16,231 nucleotides of DNA from Solobacterium sp. (GTDB lineage: Bacteria; Bacillota_I; Bacilli_A; Erysipelotrichales; Erysipelotrichaceae): contig JAFYGX010000230.1 of NCBI GenBank assembly GCA_017543025.1, forward strand, positions 1 through 16,231, in the 5' to 3' direction. Each line of letters opens with the position of its first letter. Position 1 is the first letter of the stretch. Under the pieces are notes generated by a model. The model made no database searches. It was given only the letters and a program-made list of their open reading frames with translations, and had not been told where the DNA came from. The position numbers and the translations under genes were made by a program. Shown one piece after another: positions 7,073 to 13,730 of the stretch.

Positions 7073-8170
7073 ATGGCTGATGTGAAAATGAACAATACTG
7101 TAAAGAGGATCGTGGATGCGGTCATGACCGTTCTTCTTCTGTTCCTCATGGCCTATCAGGTAACAGGAGAAATGGCGCACGAATGGATCGGTGCGGGCAT
7201 GACAGCAGTTGTTTTCCTGCATCAGATTCTGAACCGGAAGTGGTATGGCGTACTGTTTAAGGGAAAATACAATCCTTACCGCACCGTGACATCTGTTCTG
7301 AATATCCTTCTGCTTGCATGTTTTGCGCTGACTGCCTTCTGCGGCTTGTCCATGAGCAGCTATGCCGTGCCGTTTCTTTACGGCATGGCACCTGTTTCCT
7401 TTGTCCGGCGCATGCATCTTTCCATGTCGCACTGGGCTTTCGTGCTGATGGGACTGCACCTTGGCATGCATATCCCGACGATGATTGCCGGATGGAAGCT
7501 GAACGATCGGCAGAAACAGATCCTGACCTGCATCTCCGCATGTATCGGCGGAATCGGCCTGTATCTGTTTCTGAAAAACGGAATGCCGAACTATCTGTTC
7601 TTCCGTGTGCCGTTCGCATTTCTGGATTATGCGAAAGCCGGCTGGCAGGTGTTTCTGGAAAACCTGCTGATGCTGGGATTCTGGGCACTGATCGGAACAG
7701 AGACTGCACGGATCTGTATGAGCACTGTTCAGACAGCGAAAACAAAAAAGAATATACTCTTTCCGGCCGTAGCGATGGCGGTGTCAGTCATCCTCGGCGG
7801 AGGACTGGCGCTTGTTTTCCCGCCCGAAGACGGGCTATCCTCGTTCGGAAATGACGGCTGGTCCCAGCCGCAGGAATCGGCTTCTGTACCTGCGGAGAGC
7901 GCTGCGCCGCAGCAGGCTTCGAAACCGGATAATAATGCGGCTATCGAGGATGGCTTTGTACGCATTGAAGGCGGTTCGTTTCGGATGGGGAGTCCGGATA
8001 CGGAAAACTGGCGGATCGGGGATGAGACCCTGCATGAGGGCAGGGTCGCTTCCTTCTTCATGGATTCCCATGAAACCACACAGGGCGAGTACACCAGACT
8101 CATGAAAGAGAATCCTTCTGTCTTTGACTCAAGCCGGGCGCATGCTCCTTCCATAACGCGAAGCGTTTAG
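7073..8170 (+). CDS. DUF4405 membrane protein fused to a truncated SUMF1 domain
   Basis: The 365 aa frame has two parts. Residues 10-245 are an integral membrane domain with about six hydrophobic helices and the DUF4405 pattern HEWIG...HQILN...W: His36, His50, His115, His120, His129 (LHLGMH) and His133. Such histidines suggest heme-b ligation, as in small cytochrome-b-like proteins. After a Ser/Pro/Ala-rich linker (255-290) comes FVRIEGGSFRMGSPDTENWRIGDE (295-318), the start of a formylglycine-generating-enzyme-like (SUMF1) domain, running to NPSVF at 347-351. It then ends in an unrelated tail RAHAPSITRSV, so about three quarters of SUMF1 including its active-site region are missing. SD around 7050-7066 is GAGG/GGAG. 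It could carry electrons to or from the flavodoxin lipoprotein just upstream. Confidence 0.8.
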   Translation: MADVKMNNTVKRIVDAVMTVLLLFLMAYQVTGEMAHEWIGAGMTAVVFLHQILNRKWYGVLFKGKYNPYRTVTSVLNILLLACFALTAFCGLSMSSYAVPFLYGMAPVSFVRRMHLSMSHWAFVLMGLHLGMHIPTMIAGWKLNDRQKQILTCISACIGGIGLYLFLKNGMPNYLFFRVPFAFLDYAKAGWQVFLENLLMLGFWALIGTETARICMSTVQTAKTKKNILFPAVAMAVSVILGGGLALVFPPEDGLSSFGNDGWSQPQESASVPAESAAPQQASKPDNNAAIEDGFVRIEGGSFRMGSPDTENWRIGDETLHEGRVASFFMDSHETTQGEYTRLMKENPSVFDSSRAHAPSITRSV

Positions 8171-8471
8171 GAGGAGTAAGCCCGGTTTCCTTCTTTCCCC
8201 TGATGCTGAATATAATGCTTAATCATTTCTATAGCGCCTGAAGCGAGTTATTCTTCTTTCGGCAGGCCGACCTGTTTTCTGACCATGAAAGAAGAATGCG
8301 GCACAGGGAATCCGATCAGCTCGGGTTATCTGAACACGATAGAGTTCTTGAACGGGAATCCCCCTCAGGGAGGCAGCGTCAGTGTAAGTGGTGGAAGTAT
8401 ATCCAACCATGAATGATGCCTGAACGTACTATAGTATTAGACAGGTATCCTGACGGGAGGGGGAGGAAGAA
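8171..8471. other. Gap after truncated SUMF1; palindrome and SD before the MFS gene
   Basis: None of the three plus frames continues the SUMF1 domain. One plus-strand open frame of about 66 codons (roughly 8217 to 8416, ending NHE-stop) reads APEASYSSFGRPTCF and later GYLNTIEFLNG, but it has no start codon with a ribosome site and I do not recognise it; it may be a scar of the lost SUMF1 3' end. A palindrome TACTATAGTA occupies 8427-8436, flanked by CCTG (8419) and CAGG (8442), and may be part of a promoter or operator for the transporter. The strong SD AGGGGGAGG lies at about 8458-8467. Confidence 0.4.
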
Positions 8472-9647
8472 ATGAAGCAGCTCTACTGGAAATGCCGGAT
8501 ATTATATTCACTGTATTACGTACTGGTGTATCCGTCCATGATGATGACCTCAGCACATCTTCTGCTGGCCGGGTATACTCCATCCGAGATTGCCGGTTTT
8601 CTGGTTCTGCAGAATCTTGTGCTTCTTCTGCTGCGGCCATTGTCCGGGATCCTTATCGACAAGGCAAAGTGTCATCTTCTCTTTACGGTGCTTTCCGTTT
8701 CCATGCTTGCGGGCGTATGGGCGTTCTTCGGATGGAACGGAGAACGGATGATCCGGGCAGGACTGTATGCGTGTCTTACCGCCGGAGCGTCCGGAGTACT
8801 GATGGGGGCAGCGGACGGCTGGGTGCTCAAACTTTCCTCCGAGCATCCGGGAATGGATTATGCCGGGGCGAGAGCCTTCGGCTCCATATCATTTGCGGTG
8901 ACCGGACTGGTATATGGACGGGTGCTTGCCCGCTTCGGACTTGCGGCAGCGCCGTATGTGATCAGTATTCTTGTGCTGATTATCGTTGCGACGGCCTGGT
9001 TTATTCCGGAACCCGGAATTCGTCCTGCCGGTGCAGAACGGGAGAGACCAAAGCAGAGATTCTGGCTGTTCCGGTCCCGGACAATTCTGATGTTTGCCAT
9101 CAGCGTTGCGCTGGGAGAAGCGGTCCTGAACTTCACCGACAGCTATATTTCCGTGCTGTTTCTGGAGCGCGGAGGAACTGCGTTTCATGTCGGTCTTTTT
9201 GATTTCCTGCGGGCAGTGATTGAATTTGCTGTCATGGCAGAATTTGTTCACATCGCCAGGCGGTTTGATACAGGAACAATCCTGATGGCGGGGCTGTTCG
9301 GGTTTTTTCTGAAAGGATTCCTCTTCGGCAGTGCCGGGTCAATTCCGGCAATGATGGCCTGCTGTGCGCTTCAGGCAGTATCGTTTCCGCTGCTTGAACC
9401 CGGAAAGATGAAGTTTATCAAAGAACACACGGATCCTTCTGAGATCGCAACCGCTCTTGCCTCAGTGCATCTGCTGGCCTCGCTTCTCATTACGCTTGTC
9501 ATCACGCCGGCGATGGGGGTGCTGATCGCACGCTTCGGCACCGGCATCGCAATGATGCTCAACAGCTTTCTGGCTCTGCTTGGCATTGTTCTGTTCCGTC
9601 TTTTCTGCTGCGGCAGAAGGAAACAGAACGCAGGATCCGGATCATAA
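8472..9647 (+). CDS. MFS transporter (MFS_1-like, PPP/LacY-related)
   Basis: The 391 aa protein is almost entirely hydrophobic with about 12 segments, typical of the major facilitator superfamily. A motif-A-like loop RPLSGILIDKAK (55-66) follows helix 2, and DYAGARAFGSISFAVTG (129-145) matches the GxxRxxGSxxF signature of the LacY / 3-phenylpropionate MFS_1-like group. A cytosolic middle loop (about 175-195, RPAGAERERPKQRFW) separates the two halves, and FDFLRAVIEFAVMA and LLEPGKMKF lie in the second half. Its substrate is not readable. It lies 300 bp behind the redox operon with its own SD (AGGGGGAGG), so it may be a separate unit or a distal operon gene that carries a related compound. Confidence 0.88.
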   Translation: MKQLYWKCRILYSLYYVLVYPSMMMTSAHLLLAGYTPSEIAGFLVLQNLVLLLLRPLSGILIDKAKCHLLFTVLSVSMLAGVWAFFGWNGERMIRAGLYACLTAGASGVLMGAADGWVLKLSSEHPGMDYAGARAFGSISFAVTGLVYGRVLARFGLAAAPYVISILVLIIVATAWFIPEPGIRPAGAERERPKQRFWLFRSRTILMFAISVALGEAVLNFTDSYISVLFLERGGTAFHVGLFDFLRAVIEFAVMAEFVHIARRFDTGTILMAGLFGFFLKGFLFGSAGSIPAMMACCALQAVSFPLLEPGKMKFIKEHTDPSEIATALASVHLLASLLITLVITPAMGVLIARFGTGIAMMLNSFLALLGIVLFRLFCCGRRKQNAGSGS

Positions 9648-9653
9648 TCCGGA

Positions 9654-9689
9654 CTGAAAGATAATCCGATCGTTCAGTTTATCTTTCAG
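9654..9689. repeat. Perfect 11 bp inverted repeat after the MFS gene
   Basis: CTGAAAGATAA (9654-9664) pairs perfectly with TTATCTTTCAG (9679-9689), leaving a 14 nt loop. There is no T-run on either side, so it is not a standard intrinsic terminator on either strand, though it may stabilise the 3' end of the transporter mRNA. Confidence 0.6.
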
Positions 9690-9701
9690 CTTCATACAGC
9701 A

Positions 9702-10310
9702 TCAGGGCACATGCGCATATGATTCTGGTTTTCGAGGATCGGTTTTTCTGTCAGACTTACATGCAAATGGGTGACGCAGGCCATTCAATATAGTTTGCGC
9801 GCATGATCTTTGAATGATCGCCACAGCCTCTGTGATTGACATTGGATGGGCTTTAACCGACGATACTGCGCAGCCATGGGTGTCGTACACTCACGTACAG
9901 CGAGATCCCTGTCGGCTGCAGCGATATTTTTTCGTCATAATACTGTCGATCAGACCTATGTTGAGAACGTGCACTGAGATCCCTCGATCATATCTGTTCT
10001 GCTTCCCGGACAGAAAGACAGCAGAGTGCGGCAGAGTAAGAATATCATCTGTCCAAACGATGTTGTAATCTCTGACTTTAAGCTCCTGAATCCGAATACT
10101 GTTCGTCCGCTGGGGCAAAAGATTCAGATGAACACGGAAACACATAAATACAGCCTGTTTTTTGAGATAACAAGCAATTGCCTGTTCCAGATTAACAACT
10201 TTGAAGGTGAATTCCGGACACAGAAGGTATAGGCCAGATATGCCAGACCAACAATGCAATAATAAGCGCAGCAGCCATTTCGCAGTGAATTGCAGGTTAC
10301 TTTTTTTCAC
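9702..10310 (-). pseudogene. Interrupted minus-strand reading frame, unrecognised
   Basis: Read on the minus strand from GTG at 10310, one frame stays open to 9702 except for a single TGA at 9891-9893: about 139 codons, the stop, then 62 codons. Segments such as ELKVRDYNIVWTDDILTL and HPMSITEAVAIIQRSC look plausible but I recognise no family and see no ribosome site. It could be the scar of a small gene or mobile-element protein, or chance. The region on the plus strand holds only short unconvincing frames. It also contains a near-repeat of an 18-mer (9893-9910 and 9967-9984, 15 of 18 identical, ACGT..A..GAGATCCCT) and one copy of the motif shared with 15344. Confidence 0.25.
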
Positions 10311-10329
10311 CGCGTGCGGAACGCAACAG

Positions 10330-10351
10330 AAAAGGAGCTGGCTTCAGCTCC
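10330..10351 (-). terminator. Terminator of the minus-strand DUF523 operon
   Basis: On the minus strand GGAGCTG (10351-10345) pairs with CAGCTCC (10340-10334) over the loop AAGC, followed by TTTT (10333-10330). It lies 37 bp beyond the stop codon of the gene at 10389. Confidence 0.8.
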
Positions 10352-10388
10352 GGTTTCTGCATGGACAGTTCTCTGCTGCAGTCCTTTA

Positions 10389-10826
10389 TTATAGCTGTTC
10401 AAACGGCCAGTCTTCCTCTTCGGTATAAACAGGGATCCCGTTCTGCAGCAGCAGTTCTGCTGTTACGCCGTTTCCCGCTTTCTTATTGCCGGTAAAGGTG
10501 CCGTCATAAATCGTTCCTTTTCCGCAGGAAGGGCTGTTCGCCTTGAGTACAGCCGCTTCTGCACGGGTGAGCTTCGCAATCGCAAATGCAGTTTCGGCAC
10601 CGATGCGAAACTGTCGGGTTACATCTGTTCCCTCCGCAGAAATAACCCGGTCATTCTGCCGTTCGCCCGGAATGCGCGGCGTCGGCAGGCCGCCCATCTG
10701 TTCCGGGCATACCGGTATCAGGGTATGTGCTGCGGACAGGCGCAGTACACGTTCATTTCTGCGGCTGTCGCCATCATAGCGGCAGGGACAGCCAAGCAGG
10801 CACATGCTTACAAGTATCACAGACAT
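10389..10826 (-). CDS. DUF523 family protein
   Basis: This 145 aa protein matches the DUF523 family in all its signature blocks: ILVSMCLLGCPCRYDGDS at the N-terminus (Cys9, Cys13, Cys15), PVCPEQMGGLPTPR at 38-51, NSPSCGKGTIYDGTF at 96-110 and GNGVTAELLLQNGIPV near 117-132. Its length is normal for the stand-alone form. The conserved cysteines suggest metal or cluster binding, but no biochemical role is firmly established for the family. The start at 10826 has AAGGAG (minus strand, 10837-10832) five bases ahead. It is the second gene of a two-gene minus operon, 44 bp behind the unknown 144 aa protein, and converges with the MFS gene. Confidence 0.9.
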   Translation of the reverse strand: MSVILVSMCLLGCPCRYDGDSRRNERVLRLSAAHTLIPVCPEQMGGLPTPRIPGERQNDRVISAEGTDVTRQFRIGAETAFAIAKLTRAEAAVLKANSPSCGKGTIYDGTFTGNKKAGNGVTAELLLQNGIPVYTEEEDWPFEQL

Positions 10827-10870
10827 AAGGTCTCCTTCCGGTTCTGCGCAGGTACAGAAGCATCAATCTG

Positions 10871-11305
10871 TCAGAAGCAGATCTGCACGCGCGGAAGCTC
10901 GTCTGCGACAGTATTGCGGATGGTTTTCCGCATTGCGGCAGGTACGTAAGAATCCGCCTGCAGATAGTCTGCGGCTTTCTGATAGAAAGCGGCCATTGCG
11001 ATCGAACCATAGGATTCATCAAACTCCGCAGGGTCTTCTTTCAGCGTCCGGATATCTGCTTCCAGCATCCGTTTCAAAGACTCCGGCACTTCGTGGAACG
11101 GAGTGGATTCTCTGCCGATATGCAGGCGGGAAATCAGAGACTGGGTCCGGGTATCAAGCGGTGACAGTGATACAAGATAATAATTCAGTTCGCTGCGGGC
11201 AAGCGGAAGGGAAGGCACTTCGTTTTCAGATGTCTCATCTAGAAACAGAAAGCCTCCTTCAATGTACTCCCACAGTTCTGCAAGTTTCAGTTCATCAAGA
11301 TTCAT
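10871..11305 (-). CDS. Hypothetical protein, 144 aa
   Basis: I do not recognise this protein. It is soluble, acidic at its N-terminus (MNLDELKLAELWEYIEGG), with no signal peptide or membrane segment. Other visible stretches are LNYYLVSLSPLDTRTQSLIS and ESLKRMLEADIRTLKEDP, both probably helical, and a single Cys near the C-terminus (VQICF). A GGAGA sits about 9 bases before the ATG at 11305. The frame is closed by a stop 44 bp before the DUF523 gene, whose ribosome site lies in that gap, so the two are probably co-transcribed. That neighbour is the only hint of function. Confidence 0.65.
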   Translation of the reverse strand: MNLDELKLAELWEYIEGGFLFLDETSENEVPSLPLARSELNYYLVSLSPLDTRTQSLISRLHIGRESTPFHEVPESLKRMLEADIRTLKEDPAEFDESYGSIAMAAFYQKAADYLQADSYVPAAMRKTIRNTVADELPRVQICF

Positions 11306-11355
11306 AAACAGTATTCTCCAACCCCCATACTACCACGCAGAGCAAAACGGCCCGA

Positions 11356-11385
11356 AGAAAAGATCAGAAAAGATCAGAAAAGATG
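11356..11385. repeat. Three tandem 10 bp repeats (AGAAAAGATC)
   Basis: AGAAAAGATC occurs at 11356-11365 and 11366-11375, and AGAAAAGATG at 11376-11385, without spacers. The period of 10 bp places each copy on the same helix face, which fits a cooperative protein site. The array ends directly upstream of the weak minus-strand promoter. Confidence 0.75.
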
Positions 11386-11540
11386 ATGGATGATGTGCAG
11401 GGCAGGACAATGAGGAATGAACCATCACATCGTTCCGAACGGATCGAAGCCCCGCAGGAGAAAGAGATGCAAGATGCAGAACAGAAGTACGGAATTAATA
11501 GATGACAACGGCACAGGGATCTTCTGAAACACACAAAATT

Positions 11541-11569
11541 CTGCAAACCATAGGAATGCGTATTATAAT
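11541..11569 (+). promoter_or_regulatory. Promoter of the DUF5684 gene
   Basis: A consensus TATAAT lies at 11564-11569; CTGCAA at 11541-11546 is a weak -35 with 17 bp spacing (3 of 6 to TTGACA). The expected start near 11576 is just before the leader hairpin. Confidence 0.65.
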
Positions 11570-11578
11570 ATCCCATAT

Positions 11579-11595
11579 CCGGCAAAAAAAGCCGG
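11579..11595 (+). promoter_or_regulatory. 5' leader hairpin CCGGC-A7-GCCGG
   Basis: CCGGC (11579-11583) and GCCGG (11591-11595) enclose seven A. It would sit at the very 5' end of the transcript from the promoter at 11541-11569, directly ahead of the SD AAAGGGG (about 11598-11604). Such end hairpins can protect mRNA; no T-run follows, so it is not a terminator. Confidence 0.5.
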
Positions 11596-11614
11596 GAAAG
11601 GGGAATAGTATTTT

Positions 11615-12154
11615 ATGTATTTGTTTTTATTGTCATCGCTGGCAATCGGATCTGCAGTGATTGTTGCCGCATCCGCTGTCTGGTATGTGCTGACTGTGAT
11701 CGGCAACTGGAAAATCTTCGAGAAGGCTGGTGAAGCTCCGTGGAAATCCATCATTCCGTTCCTGAATACCTATACCGATTACAAAATCGCGTGGAAGGGC
11801 GTATATGGTATCGCTTTCATCGTCGTGTCAATGATCTCGTCTTACTACAGCAATGCGGTTAATACGTATCGGATTTATCAGACCCAGACAATTCAGAACG
11901 GCGAAGTTGTGGCAGAGCATGTGGTCGCTGCACCGTCGACAGCACTCACCATTGTCGGACTGATTGCCGGAATCGTTGTTATCATCTTCAATTTCCTCAA
12001 AGCGAAGAATCTCGCAAAGGCATTCGGCAAATCCACCGGCTTCATGGTTGGTCTGTTCTTATTTGAGCCGCTGTTCCGTATTCTTCTCGGTTTCGGATCC
12101 GATGAATACATCGGTCCGGAAGGCAACAGCAACGCACCGAAGACATTCATGTAA
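11615..12154 (+). CDS. DUF5684 family membrane protein
   Basis: The 179 aa product has about four membrane segments (5-28, 62-79, 108-128 and 143-160). After helix 1 comes the signature of DUF5684 proteins, IGNWKIFEKAGEAPWKSIIP and then FLNTYTDYKIAWKG (29-62), and the end NLAKAFGKSTGFMVGLFL (132-149) with LGFGSDEYIGP (158-168) is equally typical. Between helices 2 and 3 an extended polar loop (80-105) is longer than in simple members. Function of the family is unknown; relatives often sit with signal peptidase or surface protein genes. The ATG at 11615 has AAAGGGG upstream. A strong terminator 19 bp after its stop makes it a single-gene transcript. Confidence 0.85.
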   Translation: MYLFLLSSLAIGSAVIVAASAVWYVLTVIGNWKIFEKAGEAPWKSIIPFLNTYTDYKIAWKGVYGIAFIVVSMISSYYSNAVNTYRIYQTQTIQNGEVVAEHVVAAPSTALTIVGLIAGIVVIIFNFLKAKNLAKAFGKSTGFMVGLFLFEPLFRILLGFGSDEYIGPEGNSNAPKTFM

Positions 12155-12172
12155 ACGGGTTTTCCGTTCCTG

Positions 12173-12200
12173 GCACAGGCGTATGCACCTGTGCTTTTTT
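12173..12200 (+). terminator. Rho-independent terminator after the DUF5684 gene
   Basis: GCACAGG (12173-12179) pairs with CCTGTGC (12188-12194), loop of 8 nt, followed by TTTTTT (12195-12200). Confidence 0.92.
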
Positions 12201-12221
12201 CTTCGCTGTTTCATTGAAAAC

Positions 12222-12232
12222 TATGCTATGAT
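12222..12232 (+). promoter_or_regulatory. Possible -10 region giving a leaderless MATE transcript
   Basis: TATGCT (12222-12227) and TATGAT (12227-12232) overlap; the latter ends 10 bases before the ATG at 12243, so transcription would begin at or within a few bases of the start codon. No good -35 lies 16-18 bp upstream (CGCTGT-like only). Weak evidence beyond the position and the missing SD. Confidence 0.35.
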
Positions 12233-12242
12233 TCCAAACTGT

Positions 12243-13610
12243 ATGAGTGAAACAGAACGACAGCGCAAAACAGAAGACAGCCTTCTGACCCATGGAGATT
12301 ACCGGAAAAAGATTATCCGGTTCATGTTTCCGATTCTGATCGGACAGCTGTTTCAGCAGATGTACAACACTGCAGATGCTCTGATTGTCGGAAACTATCT
12401 GGACGCGGAATCTCTGGCAGCGGTTACCTCAACCTCTTCGCTGGTATTTCTGATCATCGGGTTCTGTCTCGGGTTTTCTTCCGGAGCAGGGGTAGTGGTA
12501 TCACGCCATATCGGAGCCGGAGATGAAAAGAAAACTTCGAAGGCAGTGCATACTTCCGTTGCCAGCGGTATTGTCATCAGTATCCTGACGACGGGAATCG
12601 GAGTACTGTTTGCGGATGATATGCTACGTCTGATGGGGACTCCGGAGAATATCATTTTCCGGGCCGTGCTGTATCTGAGAATCTATTTCGGCGGAAGCTT
12701 TTCCGTTGTCATGTATAACATGCTGGTCGGTATCGTTCAGGCTTCCGGCGACAGCAAGCACCCTCTGATCTATCTTGTGATCAGTTCGCTGCTGAATATT
12801 GTGCTTGATCTGATTCTGATTTCCGTCTTTCACATGGGGGTCGAGGGTGCAGCCATCGCAACAGTCATCTCTCAGACTTTCAGTATGATTCTGGTGCTGC
12901 GACAGCTGCTGTCGGCGAAGGATGCGACAAAGCTGATTCTGTCAGAGATTTCGTTTGATGGGGATAATCTTTCTTCGATACTGCGGTACGGGTTTCCTTC
13001 CGCAATGCAGAACTGTGTGGTTGATCTCTCCAATGTTCTGATCCAGTCCTATATCAATTCGTTCGGAAGTGATGCGGTTGCCGGTATCGGAGCCTCGATC
13101 CGGGCAGAAGGATTTGCATTTCTGCTTGTAACGGCGTTCTCAATCGCGGTAACCACATTTGTGTCGCAGAATATCGGGGCCGGTGCGTATGTCCGGGCAA
13201 AGAAAGGCGCCTGGTTCTCTCTGATCACCTCGGTCGTACTGATTGAAGCAATCGGTCTCTTCATGTTTGCGGCTGCACCGCAGATTATTTCTCTTTTCAG
13301 CCGCTCGCCCTCTGTAATCGGGTTCGGTACAGGGCGAATGCGGATCTGCGGGCCGTTCTACTGCCTGGTTGGCTTCTCGCATGTCGCAAGTGCGCTGATG
13401 CGCGGCGCAGGCAGACCGAATGTTCCGCTTGTGGTCATGCTGGGGTGCTGGTGTGCGGTCCGGGTAGCTGTGCTGACACTGATCGGAGGCATGATTCATG
13501 ATATCCGGCTTGTATTCTGGATCTATCCGGTTACCTGGGCGCTGAGCACGATCGTATATATCTGGTTTCTGAAAACAACGAAAATCGGAACCGAATCACT
13601 GATTGGCTGA
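12243..13610 (+). CDS. MATE family efflux transporter
   Basis: This 455 aa protein is a multidrug and toxin extrusion (MATE) transporter, which expels cationic or aromatic compounds using a Na+ or H+ gradient. After a short polar N-terminus comes FMFPILIGQLFQQMYNTADA, the N-terminal signature of the family, then IVGNYLDAESLAAVTSTSSL; the second half repeats it with YGFPSAMQNCVVDLSNVLIQ and FVSQNIGAGAYVRAKKGA, matching the VSRHIGAGDEKKTSKA segment of the first half. Length is normal with 12 expected helices. The open frame reaches back to 11964 through the DUF5684 gene, but the likely start is ATG 12243 (MSETERQRK) or 12228 (MIPNCMSE). Neither has a ribosome site. It sits 42 bp after a terminator, so it must have its own promoter. 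Confidence 0.93.
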   Translation: MSETERQRKTEDSLLTHGDYRKKIIRFMFPILIGQLFQQMYNTADALIVGNYLDAESLAAVTSTSSLVFLIIGFCLGFSSGAGVVVSRHIGAGDEKKTSKAVHTSVASGIVISILTTGIGVLFADDMLRLMGTPENIIFRAVLYLRIYFGGSFSVVMYNMLVGIVQASGDSKHPLIYLVISSLLNIVLDLILISVFHMGVEGAAIATVISQTFSMILVLRQLLSAKDATKLILSEISFDGDNLSSILRYGFPSAMQNCVVDLSNVLIQSYINSFGSDAVAGIGASIRAEGFAFLLVTAFSIAVTTFVSQNIGAGAYVRAKKGAWFSLITSVVLIEAIGLFMFAAAPQIISLFSRSPSVIGFGTGRMRICGPFYCLVGFSHVASALMRGAGRPNVPLVVMLGCWCAVRVAVLTLIGGMIHDIRLVFWIYPVTWALSTIVYIWFLKTTKIGTESLIG

Positions 13611-13673
13611 ATGATGTTCTCGGGGGCTGAACAGACAGAGTGAAAATTTTCTGAAACAGGATGAAAAATTAGC

Positions 13674-13702
13674 TTCCGAACCGGACGCGATCCGTTTATA
13701 AT
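13674..13702 (+). promoter_or_regulatory. Promoter of the PurF-like gene
   Basis: TATAAT at 13697-13702 is a perfect -10; TTCCGA at 13674-13679 is a weak -35 with a 17 bp spacer. Transcription would start near 13709, giving a short leader with the strong SD AGGGGAGGAG (13716-13725). Confidence 0.7.
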
Positions 13703-13730
13703 GTAGCGGTTTAAAAGGGGAGGAGAATCT

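Larger units (their letters stand above)
11306..11614. other. Divergent intergenic region between the 144 aa gene and the DUF5684 gene
   Basis: No gene is seen. The stretch holds three tandem 10-mers at 11356-11385, a plus-strand promoter at about 11541-11569 and a leader hairpin at 11579-11595, each listed separately. For the minus operon only a weak pair is visible (TTCGGG at 11356-11351 and TAGTAT at 11332-11327, minus strand, 18 bp spacer). Confidence 0.5.

Noticed and set aside
6566..7471. 301-codon minus-strand open frame
   Set aside because: Covers the flavodoxin lipoprotein and the DUF4405 start, both clearly real on the plus strand; product is low-complexity His/Arg-rich.
9891..9893. 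TGA recoding as Trp or selenocysteine in the minus-strand frame
   Set aside because: TGA is used as a normal stop elsewhere in the window (for example 2818-2820 and 4394-4396), and no SECIS-like hairpin or recognisable protein supports it.
11964..12242. 5' extension of the MATE frame
   Set aside because: It overlaps the DUF5684 gene in another frame and runs through its terminator; the conserved MATE sequence begins only after 12290.
13665..13690. PurR box upstream of the PurF-like gene
   Set aside because: Only a single CCGAAC is present at 13676-13681, without the inverted partner usual for PurBoxes.
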